Shown here one piece after another: positions 32,435-44,843 of a stretch of 64,000 bases of DNA. The notes under the pieces are model-generated. The model saw only the letters and a list, made by a program, of their open reading frames with translations. It did not search any database and was not told the origin of the DNA. A program made the translations under genes and the position numbers. The DNA is from Maratus speciosus (lineage: Eukaryota; Arthropoda; Arachnida; Araneae; Salticidae). Position 1 is the first letter of the stretch. Each line of letters begins with the position of its first letter. Location: assembly GCA_963932465.1 (NCBI GenBank), contig OZ010787.1, forward strand, positions 17,749,936-17,813,935, in the 5' to 3' direction.

Positions 32435-33010
32435 CAGATGGGTGACAAAATAATACGAATACCCATGAACAATACATGCTCCATTTCAAAGAAGCATAAC
32501 ATGCATGTCACTTTGCACTCAATTCTGCCACCTAGTGTTTATGAAAGCTAAGATATCAGTCTCTCAACATCAGTGATAGATGTTGCATGCGCTTACCATA
32601 CGCTCTGGAAAACTCAATAATGACTGACCTGTCGGAGTTCGAAAAAGGAATGATTTTTGGAATGCAGTGCACTGGTTGCTCCGTGACGGAAACAGCCAAA
32701 TATTTGGAGCGTGCAAGGAGTACTGTGTCAGAGGTTATGCCAGCGTAAACGAAATGCGGTAAAGTGTCGTCTGCGAAGTACAACAGTGGACGGAAAAGAA
32801 AGCTTTCTGAGAGGGATAAAAGAGAGTTTACCTGCATAGCAGTCCGAAAGCGCAGACAATCTTTATCCCAGATAACGTCAGAGATAAATAGTCATTTCCA
32901 AAATCCCATTTCAGCAAGAACTGTCCAAAGGGAACTTCATGCTTTGAACATTTATGGAAGAGTTGCAATTCATAAACCATTGGTGTTCGTATTATTTTGT
33001 CACCCATCTG
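32435..33010 (+). mobile_element. Internally deleted Tc1-like element
   Basis: CAGATGGGTGACAAAATAAT and its complement (ending GTCACCCATCTG) bound 576 bp. TA precedes the left end. The inside keeps only the DNA-binding part of a transposase, followed directly by the right inverted repeat. Confidence 0.85.
32620..32985 (+). pseudogene. Tc1-like transposase N-terminal fragment
   Basis: From ATG 32620 the frame reads MTDLSEFEKGMIFGMQCTG, a helix-turn-helix start typical of Tc1 family DNA-binding regions. A TAA at 32746-32748 interrupts it. The same frame resumes with a GRKRKLSERDKRE linker (the GRPR-like hook between the two helical subdomains) and ISARTVQRELHALNIYGR, the second helical subdomain. 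The coding part stops near 32985 where the right terminal repeat begins, so the whole DDE catalytic core is missing. It cannot transpose itself but could be moved in trans. Confidence 0.8.
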
Positions 33011-33039
33011 CATATATATATATATATATCGGATATTTA

Positions 33040-33800
33040 TCACACTGTAGCTCTCGTATTTATGAACCGATTTGGATGTAACTTCGTGTGTACATAGTAC
33101 ATACCAATGTCTCGACCGAGTTCTTTGGCCAGCTTCATTCGCCGTCTTGTTTCAAAAGGGCTGCCATTAAAAAAAAATTAAATTTTAAATTTTAAATGAG
33201 TTATCAAAAAATTGAAAAATGAAAAAGATTTTTTTATGTGTTTGACCTTGATACAAAGATTTCGAAGAAGTTTTTGTTTCGTATATATCTTAAAAAATGG
33301 TTGAATTATAGCACTTTGAATTTCTAACATTTCTGACATTTTTAAACCATCTGATATTTGTCACGTGATAACACGCGTATTTATTAACCTATTTCGATGT
33401 AAGAAGGCATGTGGATAGTATATCGTAATGTCTCGACCAAGTTCGCTGGCCAGCTTCATCAGCCATTTTGTTTGAAAATGGAGGCCAATAAATTAAGTAA
33501 AAAATTATATTTAAAGTGAGGTGCAAAAAAATTAGAAATTGAAAAAGGTTTCTTTCTTAAGTATTTGACCATGATATAAGGATTCCTGAGCGCTTTTTGT
33601 TTTGTCTTTATCTTAAAAAATGGCTGAGATATAGCAGTTTCAATTTCTAATGTGGGTGACATTTTGAAAAATCTGATTTTTTTGCCTGCGACAGCACTTG
33701 TATATATCAACCGATTCCGATGTGAGTGAGCATGTGCACAGGAATTGCTAAGGTCTCGACCAAGTTCACTGGTTAGCCTCATCCACCACATTGTCTTAAA
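33040..33800 (+). repeat. Tandem repeat of about 321 bp, 2.4 units
   Basis: CGTATTTATGAACCGATTTG near 33056, CGTATTTATTAACCTATTTC near 33377 and TATATCAACCGATTCCGATG near 33702 start successive units. Each carries GTCTCGACCRAGTTC, TGGCCAGCTTCAT and, later, TCTTAAAAAATGG. Unit identity is moderate. The minus-strand frame at 33459-33791 is incidental. Confidence 0.8.
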
Positions 33801-36214
33801 AGGACAGGCACTTCAAGATATCGCCGAATTTGGCAACCAAATATAAGTTACTTTAAATAAAAGCAGCTTGGATAAAGCTGACTAATTTCGCGAAATTCTC
33901 ATTCATAAGGATTTAGTATTGATAAAAATTAGTATTGAATCTCCTCTAATCGGTTTCCACTAAATTGAGCTTCGTGTGTTTGAATAATATAAGCTTGCTT
34001 TTTAAAAATAAGGAATATGAAAGCTACCTTTTCCTCCCCGCACTGGCCGGAAGGACTTTTTTTTAAATAAAATCAGAAAATTTATTAAATAAAAGTAGTT
34101 AATTATTAATTATATAGAAAGAAGTAATATTTCATGAAATAACTTTTATTGATCAAATTATGTTTATTTGACTTGGAGAAAAGACGGAACTTTTTGCAGC
34201 TATGAAGCTTTTTTGAAATACTAAAACCGAGATAATATGCATATGAATACCAACTACATATAAATTGCCTTTATTTATACTAAAAAAAGAAAATAATTTG
34301 CCCGTGTGTGCGTCTAAGATAGCTATCGAAATCTACCGCACGTAGAGGTCTGAATATTTAGTATATGAGGATAGTCCAAGGCAGGTCTTTATACCTCTGA
34401 GTAGTTTGGGAGTATATTTCAGTTTCCCCAAAACCACTTTAATCTATTGTAGACAAAAATATTTTCAACGAAATTATGTTTCAAGATGTCTATCAAATAA
34501 AGGGGCATGAAGTGTATTTTAGAAACAAACAGATTAAAAATCTTTAATTAAAAATTTTTTTATAAGCATTTTTATGAAAATGCAAGAAAGCCCTTAAGAC
34601 GCTCGGAGGGTAATGCATCTGAGCCTCAGAGATTTTCCATTTTTTTTTAATCCGACAAGATATTAATTAAAAACTCATTAATTTTTTTTATCGGTGACCG
34701 CGTCCGCGCAGGCTCAGCTCTGAGCTTTCTGAAGCCAGGAGACAGAGAAGGATGTTTGTTTGTTTATCATGGACAAAGCGGTCATGGAACCAGTGAAATT
34801 GAATTTATACTGGATGCAACATCTTCGTTGTATAGGAATCTCAAAAGTACATGAAATTCGGTAATGCTGTATTCACTAAATCGCATGTATATGCTATTCG
34901 CGAGCAATTTCTGCTTACAAACTTCCAGGCTAACTTATACTTTTTCTCTGAATGCCAGGGCAACTGACCTATACCCTGTACCTATGACTGGTTGTAAATT
35001 ATTTAGAAATTGCAAGGAGCAGCTTTAAATATTTTTTTATTTTTTTTTATTTTTTTTTTTTTTTTTGCATCAGGTTCTTAAATATAAATCTTCTCGTTAG
35101 TAAAAGATTCACGCTTCGCTTGAAAATTATTTCAAAACGCGCTAGATGCACCTAATGATTGTTACATAGGACATAGGTTATACAGCTTTTAACTAAAACG
35201 AGAAGATATGAAGAGCTGAGTGGAAGAACATGTTATGCTACATTTTCTTAATAATTATTTTATCTTTTGTACGAAGGCGTTATCAGGTATTCTATCACAT
35301 GCTAAAGCTAAAATACCAAAATTCTATTTAGCCTTGAAGATTTAAGACATTATTCATTAATATTTAATATTTTATTATTTAATAATGTAAATAATATTAA
35401 TATTTTTTACTATTTAAAAATTAAATATGAATAAGTTTTTTTCATAGATTTCAGTACCACGACTGTTAATATTTTAAACCCATGGTATCAAACAGAAAAT
35501 AAATCATTAAAATTGAAAACAAAAACTTTCACATCAAATTTCTTCAAATGTAATTTTTGTTACTTAACATGTTTTTCCACTTAGCTCTTCATATATTATT
35601 TGAAAGTTCATACAATTTTAAATGAAGATTCATAACTTAAATGTGATATTTCTTATGAAGACACACACTTCAATTTTGAAGAAAATATCAGAGACACATA
35701 CATTTCGCAAACCTATATTGCGCGTAAGTGAAAAATGAAATTACAAATTACTGATCTTTATTAAATTTTCTATTAGTGTCGCCATAACTCTTCACTATCT
35801 AGAGGCAATTTAGCGTAAATTATTTGTACTGTATGTGCTTTGTTATCGATTATTTTTACTGAAAAAATTTATTTATGATAAGGATGCAATCGTTTCGTTT
35901 TTATGCGTTTGAAATAGGTAACAAAAATATTTTCCCCATTCTTTATGTGAACGCTCAGACATAATGCAACGCTCATGATTAAGATATTTGTTGGAAAAAA
36001 ACGTAAGTAGAAAAGAATTCGGCAAAGTAAATTACATTATTTATTTAGTGATTGATTAATTTGAATGTCCATCCTCTCGTGACTAATATTATCCGATTCC
36101 TATAAGCTCAAAGTCAAAATATTAAAATCATCGAAAGAAGCAATTTTAAATAGGGTGTCTTTTAATGTATGAAAAAAAATCCTAACATAAAACTGAACGT
36201 AGTTTAGATCCACA
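33801..36214. other. Unassigned AT-rich stretch
   Basis: A T-rich run lies at about 35033-35068. No coding frame over 60 codons and no matched termini were seen. 34600-34760 is slightly less AT-rich, without a recognisable exon. Confidence 0.5.
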
Positions 36215-36596
36215 TACCGTATTTACTCGTGTATAATCCGCACATTTTATTCAAAATTTTAGGTCTAAAATTTGGGATGCGCATTATATACTGGGTATTT
36301 CCAATATTTATACGAAAGCACATATGCTTTCACTAAGTCACTAAATGTAATAAGTAAATAGATATTACCATATGACAGTAATACTATATAAGTAGCAAAA
36401 AATAAGTTGAATAAATTGAATTTTTACGAATCACCACTTTGCAATAGGAGTAAATACAAAATAATCGCTCACTTCAAAGTTTTCTGGTAAAATGATAGAA
36501 ATGAACATAGTTTTTACCTTTACCTAAATTCAGTAATAAAAATAACCCAATTTCTACTAATTATTCAAAACTTATCAAACGAAAATGCATCTTTAT

Positions 36597-37133
36597 TACC
36601 CGACTGCCAAGAAGGGTTATGTGTTTCACGCGTATCTGGGTATGTGGATATCTTTATACCATCGAAACATCCCAAAGGCTGGATGGATTTTAATGAATGA
36701 GGTCTCTAACGATTCGTCTTAACCGTCCGATGGTTATTGGCTAGGTTTTGTTTTTACATGGCGGTTGTAAAATAAAAAATGACGGTAGAGACGGAAAAAT
36801 AATTTTTACGCACCCTATTGAGTGGCATATCATTGGATGGATCTTTCAGAATGAAGACCATGTTTCATTGACTATTTTAAAGTCAGAAGCTCCGTTTAAA
36901 TATTACACAACCTGGAAGTTGTGTAGGTAAGATCTCTAGCTTTACTGTAACTCTAACCTTCATAGACATCTATAGGCCTCATCAAAACTGTGTTTATACA
37001 TAGGAACTAACAATTAAACACAACTTAAAAGTCATCAATACAAGTAAATAAAAAAAAATAGGTAAGTAATATAAAAAATAGTTTCACATTGGTGAGAAAT
37101 AATTAATTAGTTCGCTTTTTACGCAGTCGGGTT
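36597..37133 (-). mobile_element. CCCGACTG-ended dispersed repeat, copy B (inverted)
   Basis: It is bounded by TTACCCGACTGCCAAGAAGG and GCAGTCGGGTT. It aligns in reverse to copies A and C through blocks such as GTATCTGGGTATGTGGAT and CACAACCTGGAAGTTGTG. The small plus-strand frame at 36748-36930 lies wholly within the repeat. Confidence 0.75.
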
Positions 37134-37359
37134 TTTTGATTCTTAGATTAGCATTGCATAACGAAAACAGAAAAAAATACGCACACTTTCAAAATTCCAT
37201 ACATGCAGCTCACAATTAATCAAAGCCACATCACCCAACGCCAATACTCGTAATGTTGATGAATTTGGCACTGACACTGTTTATATATCCAGAATTCATA
37301 TTATCTTCACTTCAATATATCTTCTTTAAAACTTTGAATGGCCATGTCTTGCAGAGTCT

Positions 37360-38190
37360 AAATTGCATGCTTCGGGGGAATGGCGCCACTCGGGGTTATG
37401 CCGCCACCCCACCTAGTTTAAAAACTAAAGGCAGTTGGAGATAGTGAATACGCCTGCACTATAGCGGCCAACAATAGAAACAGTGCCTATAGTGAGAGTG
37501 ATTTTGTTGTACGTCGTTCATTTGTTCTAGTGAAAAATTTAGTTTTCATCCAGTTGCTTCTTATTTTGGAGCCTCAAATGAGTAGAGGTAAACACCTTTT
37601 ATTGTAACATTAGGTACTTAAGATAATATTACCTACATGCAGATAATATATCTACGTACATTCTCCGACATTTTGATGAAATTTATTGAACAAGTTCGGT
37701 TCTTCTTTCGGCTTTTCTGGGGGATTTCCGCTATTTTGTCGTCTCGGGGTAATGCCACAACCATGGCAAAGGGTGACTTTTCCAATTTGAGTTAAATTGT
37801 AAGCTTTGCACATTAATAAATCTAGCTTAAGAACACTGTAATTATTCATTATTTTGCTAAATTATTGCTTTCTAAATATTTTCAGAAGGTTATGTGTTTC
37901 CTAGTATCCATTTTATGTATTTACTAGGTCACTAAAGAGTGGCTTCATTACCCCGATAGAGTGGCGGAATTACCCCAGTATCCTGGGTAATCCCGCCACT
38001 GTACAGAGGTTGAAAGAAATTTGTTATGTGTGCTTACTTTACAGTTATGATTACGGTTAAATTTACACAGATACTAAAGACCATGATTCAGCTTTAGAAT
38101 TTTTACTATTAAAAAATAAACATTTTTTTCAGGTGAAAAAATTAAATTCCATTAAGGTTTCGTCATTCCCCCGGTCTCCACTATACACGG
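37360..38190. mobile_element. GGGGTAATGCCGCCAC word-array element (family ii)
   Basis: Variants of GGGGTAATGCCGCCAC occur near 37375-37410 (GGGGGAATGGCGCCAC, GGGGTTATGCCGCCAC) and near 37745 (GGGGTAATGCCACAAC). They occur inverted near 37949-37998 (ATTACCCCGATAGAGTGGCG, GGTAATCCCGCCAC) and near 38161 (CGTCATTCCCCCGG). The outer words are weakly inverted to each other; exact ends and target duplication are uncertain. No protein is recognisable. Confidence 0.55.
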
Positions 38191-38331
38191 ACAAAAAGTC
38201 ACTTTTTTCTTTTTAAAATACTGGATTTTCTTCAATTAAAATTGTATGATGCGTATTTAACATAAAACATATATTTTTTTCGTTTTTTCTATGAAAAACA
38301 GGGTGCGCATTATACACGAGTAAATATGGTA

Positions 38332-39739
38332 GTTTGCAGAGTATTGTACCATAAAAATTATGAAAATAATATAATAAAATGATAATTAATACTCAAAAGA
38401 GTGTACAAACTAGCATAACATTTTATCTACTTCAAAATAATAGAATACTTCTTGATAAATAGCCCCAATTAGCAAACTATTTTAAAAGTATGTAGCCGTA
38501 TGCGATTTATCTGTAATAACATCATACAATCGATTATTTGGCATGTTAATTACAAGTAGCTGGCAATCATATTTTGACATATAAATGTTTGAGAGTCACT
38601 ATAACGATTTAGCGTAAGTATAAAATTCCAGAAAGCGCTCGTGGATTTTTTGCTTGGACGCATGATTCAAATTATTTCTTGACGTTATATGTTATAGTCT
38701 TTGCTTTATTATTCGTAATAAATGCTCAATTGTGCATACATCCGACAAGTTTGGCGCCAAGGAAAGTATGTTGATGCACTGATATTTGAGTTAATTCTTA
38801 ATTGATTTTTAAAGTATGGCTAGAAGTGAAGTTCTTTTATAGATAAAAAGACCGATATAATGAACTATATATTTGCACCGTATAATGAACTATACTTGCA
38901 CCGGAAGCGGAAAATTGATGTTGATGAAATAGAAAGCTGATGTTCATGAAAGTTGAAAGTTGTTGATAAAAGTTGAAAGTTGTTGTATTGATGTTTCAAA
39001 ATCAAGGAATCAAATCTCCTTTGAAAGTTTGTTGCAAGATTTTGGGAACAACTTGTATGTTTACAACCTCTGAAAATCTTCGCTTACTCCAAGCGCTAAT
39101 CTTTGATGCATTTAAAAACTTCCTCCCTAAATAAAAAGGAATAGAAAAGTTATTCTTTCTGAATTTAAACCATTTAAATATATTTCATTATTTATTTATT
39201 TATTTACTTTAGTCCCTTCCTGACACCATAAACAGTCAATCCAATTTTTTCACAATTTCTCTTTGATTTTAAAATATTTGTTTTAGAATATAAGAAAATT
39301 TTACTCATTTGTTTTAATACACAGAAGAAATCATGAAACTTAAAATTTTATTATTTAAAAGTTTTATAACTATCCTCTTCATAAACAATAACCCAAAGTC
39401 GATTTTTTTTAGTGTAAAAGTTTACTTTTAAAAAGGTCTTGTTTATCAAAATGGAAGTATCTGTTTTAAATATTGCGTAAAATTGTTTTAAAATTTAACT
39501 TTTTAATACTTTTAAACTTTGAAATGTAAAAGTATTCGGCCAGCCGAATATTCAGTATTCCGTTTTACAGTTACTATTCGGCTAGCTGAATATTCGGTAT
39601 TCGTTCAAAATCGCAATCGCATTTCCTATATATGTAAAACTGGATTTTTTCTTCGAAAATGGGTTCTAAAATATTTTGCTGATAACATGGTGAATTCACT
39701 ATATCTTTATTTGGCATTTTTTGAAATTTAATTTACTAT
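38332..39739. other. Unassigned AT-rich sequence with a small palindromic repeat
   Basis: At 39532-39608 the block ATTCGGCCAGCCGAATATTC is followed 40 bp later by ATTCGGCTAGCTGAATATTC, two palindromic copies in tandem. Near 38860-38905 AATGAACTATA...TTGCACCG is duplicated. The rest is unassigned. Confidence 0.5.
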
Positions 39740-39741
39740 TA

Positions 39742-41196
39742 GGGTAATTCCGGGATTTAGGCCGCACATTTTTTTGAATTTGTGTATATCGTACCACGGT
39801 GGACATAAAATAAAAAAAATCATGCTGTGCTATTTAATGTTAAATATACAATGCGTGTAGTGCGACAAAAAATTCAATACGAATTATTAATATTTTTTAA
39901 CGATTTTTTTCTAAAACATTACACTCCGTACATTCAGGCTGAGACGCCGCACTTGTGCGGTAGTTATGCCGCGCTTGTAATAAGAACAGAATGAGATTAT
40001 AAATAAAAATATTAAAAAAAAAATTCATATCTGGACTATAATTAACGATGTAATAACAAAATGAAACTAAATGAGAACAATGAAACGTATTAGTAGATTC
40101 AAATTAATAATCGTTACCTACTTTCACTATTAAAATTATCGACTTCTTTTTTTTACATTAAATTTAAATTGTTATTTCAGCAACAACGTCACATCAATGT
40201 ATTAGAAAGGGAAAAGAAATAAATAAAATTGTGTTTACATAATTTATTTGTTAACCCTTTCGGGGCCGGTGGCTTTTACGCAAATTTTAACCACTTTTTT
40301 AAAAGAAGTTACCTATACTTAAATAATCATGAAAATGTTCTAATTAAACAAAGCAAATATTACTTTTCTTTTTTACTGGTGCCAGAAACAAATTTTATAA
40401 GTTCTTTATGAAGGTGCTTTATGCTCTTTATATGCACTTATGGTCCCGAATGGGTTAAGAGACCTGTTTTTTCGACTACAATCTTCAAAAAAAGTGTCGA
40501 AAAAGTCCAGTCTTTATGTAACTACATTTAAACACATGATGCAGCGAAGCCAATTACACTTCCTCTTTTTTGAGTAGTTTGCAAAGAACGTCTGCGTTAC
40601 GTGTAATCCAAATTTCATTATTATCATCTTGACTTGCATCTTTCTTGCCCTTCTTACTTTTTATTTTCCCCTTTTTCTCCTTTAGTTTTAGTAAACTTGA
40701 TAACATGCCTAACACTGTTAGTTTGTGCAAAAAGAAAAGGAAAAGTTAGTAACACTTAATCATCCCGTACAAAAGAAAGTGCGGCATGTATACCGGAATA
40801 GCGGTGCGGTATGTACCATTTTGCATGGTGCACACGTCGGCTATCACAGTTACCTGCCATCGCGAAGGGGAATTGCGTAACCATGCGCACAGTACTCTAC
40901 ACAAACGCTACACTTAGTTTAGACTTCGAAATCATGTATGCATTTAGTAATTAGTGTATGAAAATTATTTAAACATAACGCGTTTAAAAGTTTGGACAGT
41001 GAAATCATGCACTTACGTCAAATTAAGGATTGTACTTCCACAAGTAAACATCGAAATGGAATTCACGCTATACACTGGTTACAATAATCTCATTGCGCAC
41101 CTATACTGTGCGTTTGACGACCATCTATCGATAATTACAAGAAATACAAGGGATGCGGCATCTATCCCGTATGTGGCGACTCTCCCGGAGTTACCC
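39742..41196. mobile_element. TGCGGCAT word-array element (family iii)
   Basis: GGGTAATTCCGGGA at the left and TCTCCCGGAGTTACCC at the right are inverted, with TA outside both (39740-39741, 41197-41198). The word GCCGCAC/GTGCGGC and relatives recur near 39761, 39951-39980, 40783-40815 and 41155-41175. A TTAA MITE is nested at 40255-40454. On the minus strand a lysine-rich 50-residue open stretch (about 40553-40710) ends NEIWITRNADVLCKLLKKEE; it may be a relic of an encoded protein. Confidence 0.65.
40255..40454. mobile_element. 200-bp TTAA-flanked MITE (piggyBac-like)
   Basis: TTAA at 40251-40254 and 40455-40458 flanks ends CCCTTTCGGGGCCG and GGTCCCGAATGGG, which are inverted with a few mismatches. 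It is non-coding and nested in the element at 39742-41196. Confidence 0.75.
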
Positions 41197-41492
41197 TATA
41201 TCAAAATCCAAAGGCAATTATGAATCCTTTTGGAAACATTTTTTATATTCACAAACTGTTGGTTTTTGCCCTTCGACTAATTGATTTAAAGAATTTTTTT
41301 GTTGTTGTTGCAGCCTCTTAAATAAAGCCTCTCTTGATCCAGTGGTTCTACAAATTTCCATTTATCACCAAGATGTTTATTAAAGTGAACGTTATGAAGA
41401 CATTATCCACGACCAGAGAAAATACATTGGAAAACCGCCCAAAAGGTGTGGAAGAAAAGTGACAGGACTGTACTAAGATAAATTTTAGTATA

Positions 41493-43103
41493 GGGGAGAT
41501 GGGGCCACATGTGGAGAGTTCGCATAAATATAGCTTTTTCTCATAACTGGATTAATTTCTAAAAACAAAAACTACCCAACATAATAAACAGAACATTCTT
41601 TTTACACATGGTAATTTTTTAAATCACCTGTTATAGTTCGTCTTTCTCACATTTTTTAATAGTTTTATAAATTCAAAAAATTGTTCACATGTGCCCCATC
41701 AGCGGGGTAGATGTGAACACTCGCGAGGCACATGTGAACACAAGGAAAAAATATCCTTTGACATGCTTTTTATTCTGTTATTCATTTTTCATCATAATCA
41801 TGAGTTATTTTACCTATTAAATTCACCATAAAGAAAAAAAAATATATCTATTTCTCTAGTTTCTGGGTGATATGTTTAAGCAAAAGATTATAAAATAAAA
41901 ATAAGAAGATTTGGGGGGGGAGGGGGGCTTAGATGATTCATTAAGTATTGTTGCAATAAAATAAAGAAGCAATTTTAAAAAAGAGATTAAAACTTTAAAC
42001 TTTGCTTAGGGGTTTTTGTTTGGGGGAAATTTTAGGGAGGGGCATTTAGATACTATTTATCGGAAATCTGCCAAAATACGAAAGATTCTCAATCCTGTAT
42101 TTGCCTTATTTACTTGTAAATTATAGATAAAGATGCGTTTTTTAATGATTTTAAATAATCTCGATTATAACCCGCCCTAACTTCTTTTGCTTTTGAAAGG
42201 GGGGGGAGGGGTTACAATCGGGATTTTACTGTACTTAGCAGTTTAAAAATTTTACTTTCTTAAAATACTACTGATATCTATCTCCATTCAAAGAGTCATA
42301 TGCATAACTGTTTTAGAGATGGAAGTAAGTCATCATGGCAAGTTTAGAACAAATGTAATAGAAAAATTGGCGAAGTTGTTCAAGGTAATACTTTTGTATT
42401 AACAATGCATAAAAAAATATTGTTGTAAACCGTTTAGTAAAATAATACATAACACTTATTGTATTTTAGAAAGCATTAAATTTATTTAAAGTACAATTGA
42501 AAGTAAACGAGCTTGTTGCTCTTTATGTACTTGCTGAAAGACGCGTATGTAGAAGTTCCAACACAATATCAACTTTGTGTGAGGAAAATATCTTCTATTT
42601 CAGGAAAATTATAGATAATGGAACTGATATTATTTCTCGTGAAGTTAAATGAAAGGAACATAATCACAGAATGATTATTGGAGCACTTAAGACCTGTTCA
42701 TATCTGCCCAATTAGTCTGTTCACAAGTTGCCCCACACGGCTGCTAGAGTTAAATTGATAAGTCATTAACATTTCTCAATTTTAGAAAAAAAAGATTTTC
42801 CTCAAAAATATTTATTTGTATTCATAGTATATGTTTAAACCCTCAAATTCAAATAAATGAATAAATAAATAAAGTTATTCGCTTAGCAACTTGGAACACA
42901 GATTTTACTTTTGAGATCTATAAACAGTGTTTTGGCTACAGAGGACAAACAAAATGTCAAAGAGCTTCAAAAAGTTTTTCCCATATGTCTACAGGTGCTA
43001 TCATCCTTAGTAATTTTTTTTCAAATAAAAAAAACTTATAATAACTATTGAAAAATTGCGATGTTCACATCTGCCCCCTGTTTACTTGTGTCCCCATCTC
43101 CCC
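41493..43103. mobile_element. GTTCACATGTGCCCC word-array element (family iv)
   Basis: GGGGAGATGGGGCCACATGT at the left is mirrored by GTGTCCCCATCTCCCC at the right. TA precedes the left (41491-41492); the right TA follows the BEL insertion (52163-52164). GTTCACATGTGCCCC or variants lie at 41683-41697, 42696-42709, 42719-42734 and 43063-43077, and inverted at 41704-41718 and 41727-41739. The interior, about 42300-42660, has short open stretches but no domain that I recognise. Confidence 0.7.
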
Positions 43104-43432
43104 TGAGGAAAATTTCAAATCATTCGAACACATAATCAATGAAGGAGGTGCGTTCTGGATTCTTTTCTTAAAATATTTAATGAGTATTTACAGATACGTG
43201 GTTCTATACATATTTACAGTAAGAATTATCAAACACTTGATCTGGTTTTTCGAAATAAGGGAGGCTTAGCCTCATCAACAAACTGTAAAAAATTACAGCG
43301 ATCATGCTTTCAAAATCAAACATCGCTTCGTATCGTTCCAGCCACAACAATAACGAAGTCGCATTCTAAGGTAGGATGCGCGCGCATCGCGCGACCTTCG
43401 TTCCCATGGGGAGCAGAGAAAGTTTCTCTTCA
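43104..43432 (-). repeat. 3' LTR of the BEL element
   Basis: 329 bp, two differences from the partner. Minus-strand GGTGGGGAGTG immediately upstream (43433-43443) is the likely polypurine tract. The LTR contains a GC palindrome, GGATGCGCGCGCATCGCGCG, near 43375-43394. Confidence 0.95.
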
Positions 43433-43443
43433 CACTCCCCACC

Positions 43444-43872
43444 TGAACTCTAAAAGAGTTCACAAATCAAAATTCCATCATAAAATCATAAAAAATTAAT
43501 TTTTCGTATCAGTGGTTCAGTAATCTAATAAAATTTTTAAAATTCGAATACAAAATACTAAATATAAGAATTCAAACAATGTCTAATTAATCACTTAATT
43601 AGTCAAATTCAAAATATCAATAAATTCTAAATAAAACACTTTAAATTCAAACAAAGTAAAAATAATGACAGTTAAATAACACACACATTTTTTTTTCAGT
43701 TAAATCATATACTTACTTATACCAAAATTCAAAAAAATTCTATATATAAATAAGACTAAAAATTAAAAAAGAGAAAGAAAATATTTAGAGTCCTAAATGC
43801 AGAAAAAACAAACTAAATAAATGTCTATAAAAGTTTATGAATGGTTAAAAAAAGTCTGCAAAAAGTCATTTG
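43444..43872 (-). other. Non-coding 3' region of the BEL element
   Basis: AT-rich sequence between the last coding codons and the polypurine tract. No further ORF. Confidence 0.6.
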
Positions 43873-44112
43873 TTAGTCATTTTGTATTTCAAAGGGATAC
43901 AAGTGTTGAATGGATCTTTTTAAGATTCCACTCGCTGTTTTTATTTCGTATGAACGAATATTGCCATCTCTTCCAGGAATGGCAGTCTGAATCTTACCAA
44001 GTTTCCAAAGAAACTTATTTTTTGCGTCATCTTGAATTAAAACAACATCGCCCACTTTCAGTGGCGTATGGGCATTAGGATTTTTCAAGGAATGGGCTGT
44101 TTTTAAATCCAT
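43873..44112 (-). pseudogene. BEL Pol C-terminal (DUF5641-like) part
   Basis: It reads LKVGDVVLIQDDAKN, WKLGKIQTAIPGRDGNIRSY and LKRSIQHLYPFE. The pattern GDVVLI...W.LG.I...G.DG.VR...R....LYPLE is the familiar end of BEL/Pao integrase polyproteins. It is out of frame with the upstream part by an indel in a run of T near 44115-44130. Confidence 0.85.
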
Positions 44113-44533
44113 CAGATATTGTTTTTTTCCATTTGGTCCACAATTGTTTCAATAGTAGAGATTGATATTTTTTTCTTTTCAGCAGTGTTGATCTCTTTGA
44201 ACAATCTTCAATTATTTCAAAAAAATTAATAGGAAATGGAAGTTCTTTTCCAAAATTTAAAAAGTGCATTGGAGTAAGAGGTTCTGGTTCATCGCTGTCG
44301 CTATATACATACGTCAGTGGTCGCGTATTCAAAACTGCTTCCACTTCTGTCAACAGAGTCGCTAATTCATCATAACTTAAGAGTGCTCTACCAATTACTT
44401 TTCTCAAACAGTCTTTGACTGACTTTACTAGTCGCTCATAGAAGCATCCCCACCATGCTGCTCTTTCTATAATATTCTTCCATATAATTCTCTCTTTTGT
44501 AATAAAATTTAAAAATACTTTGTCTGTCAGCAT
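44075..44533 (-). pseudogene. BEL integrase, distal core fragment
   Basis: It contains AAWWGCFYERLVKSVK, where BEL integrases have the third catalytic residue in PWWGGFWERLV(R/K)...K (Glu in YERLV here). It continues with NTRPLTYV and LTPMHFL. It resumes the integrase reading frame after the 166-bp tandem duplication has broken it. Confidence 0.85.
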
Positions 44534-44843
44534 GTTGTATAAATTTTTGAGTTCACCTTTGGCCTTTTGAAGGTTTTTGCGTTGTCAGAATAAATAATTT
44601 TGGGATTTCCTCGTCTAGCTGTGAATCTTCTGAATGCCATCAAAAAGGAATTTGTTGTCATATCAGACGCGAGTTCCTAAATACTTTGTCTGTCAGCATG
44701 TTGTATAAATTTTTGAGTTCACCTTTGGCCTTTTGAAGGTTTTTGCGTTGTCAGAATAAATAATTTTGGGATTTCCTCGTCTAGCTGTGAATCTTCTGAA
44801 TGCCATCAAAAAGGAATTTGTTGTCATATCAGACGCGAGTTCC
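44513..44843. repeat. 166-bp tandem duplication inside the integrase gene
   Basis: 44513-44677 is repeated almost exactly at 44679-44843, joined by a single T. The period of 166 is not a multiple of three, so the reading frame is lost at the second copy. I saw no differences between copies, so it is recent or an assembly product. Confidence 0.95.

Larger units (their letters stand above)
36215..38331. mobile_element. Element with CCGTATTTACTCGTG inverted ends
   Basis: TACCGTATTTACTCGTGTAT at 36215 is mirrored by TACACGAGTAAATATGGTA ending at 38331. Inner words (GATGCGCATTATATA near 36279; GGTGCGCATTATACAC near 38302) are also mirrored. This end sequence is frequent in animal repeats. A CCCGACTG repeat (36597-37133) and a word-array element (37360-38190) are nested inside. 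No coding gene is evident. Confidence 0.6.
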
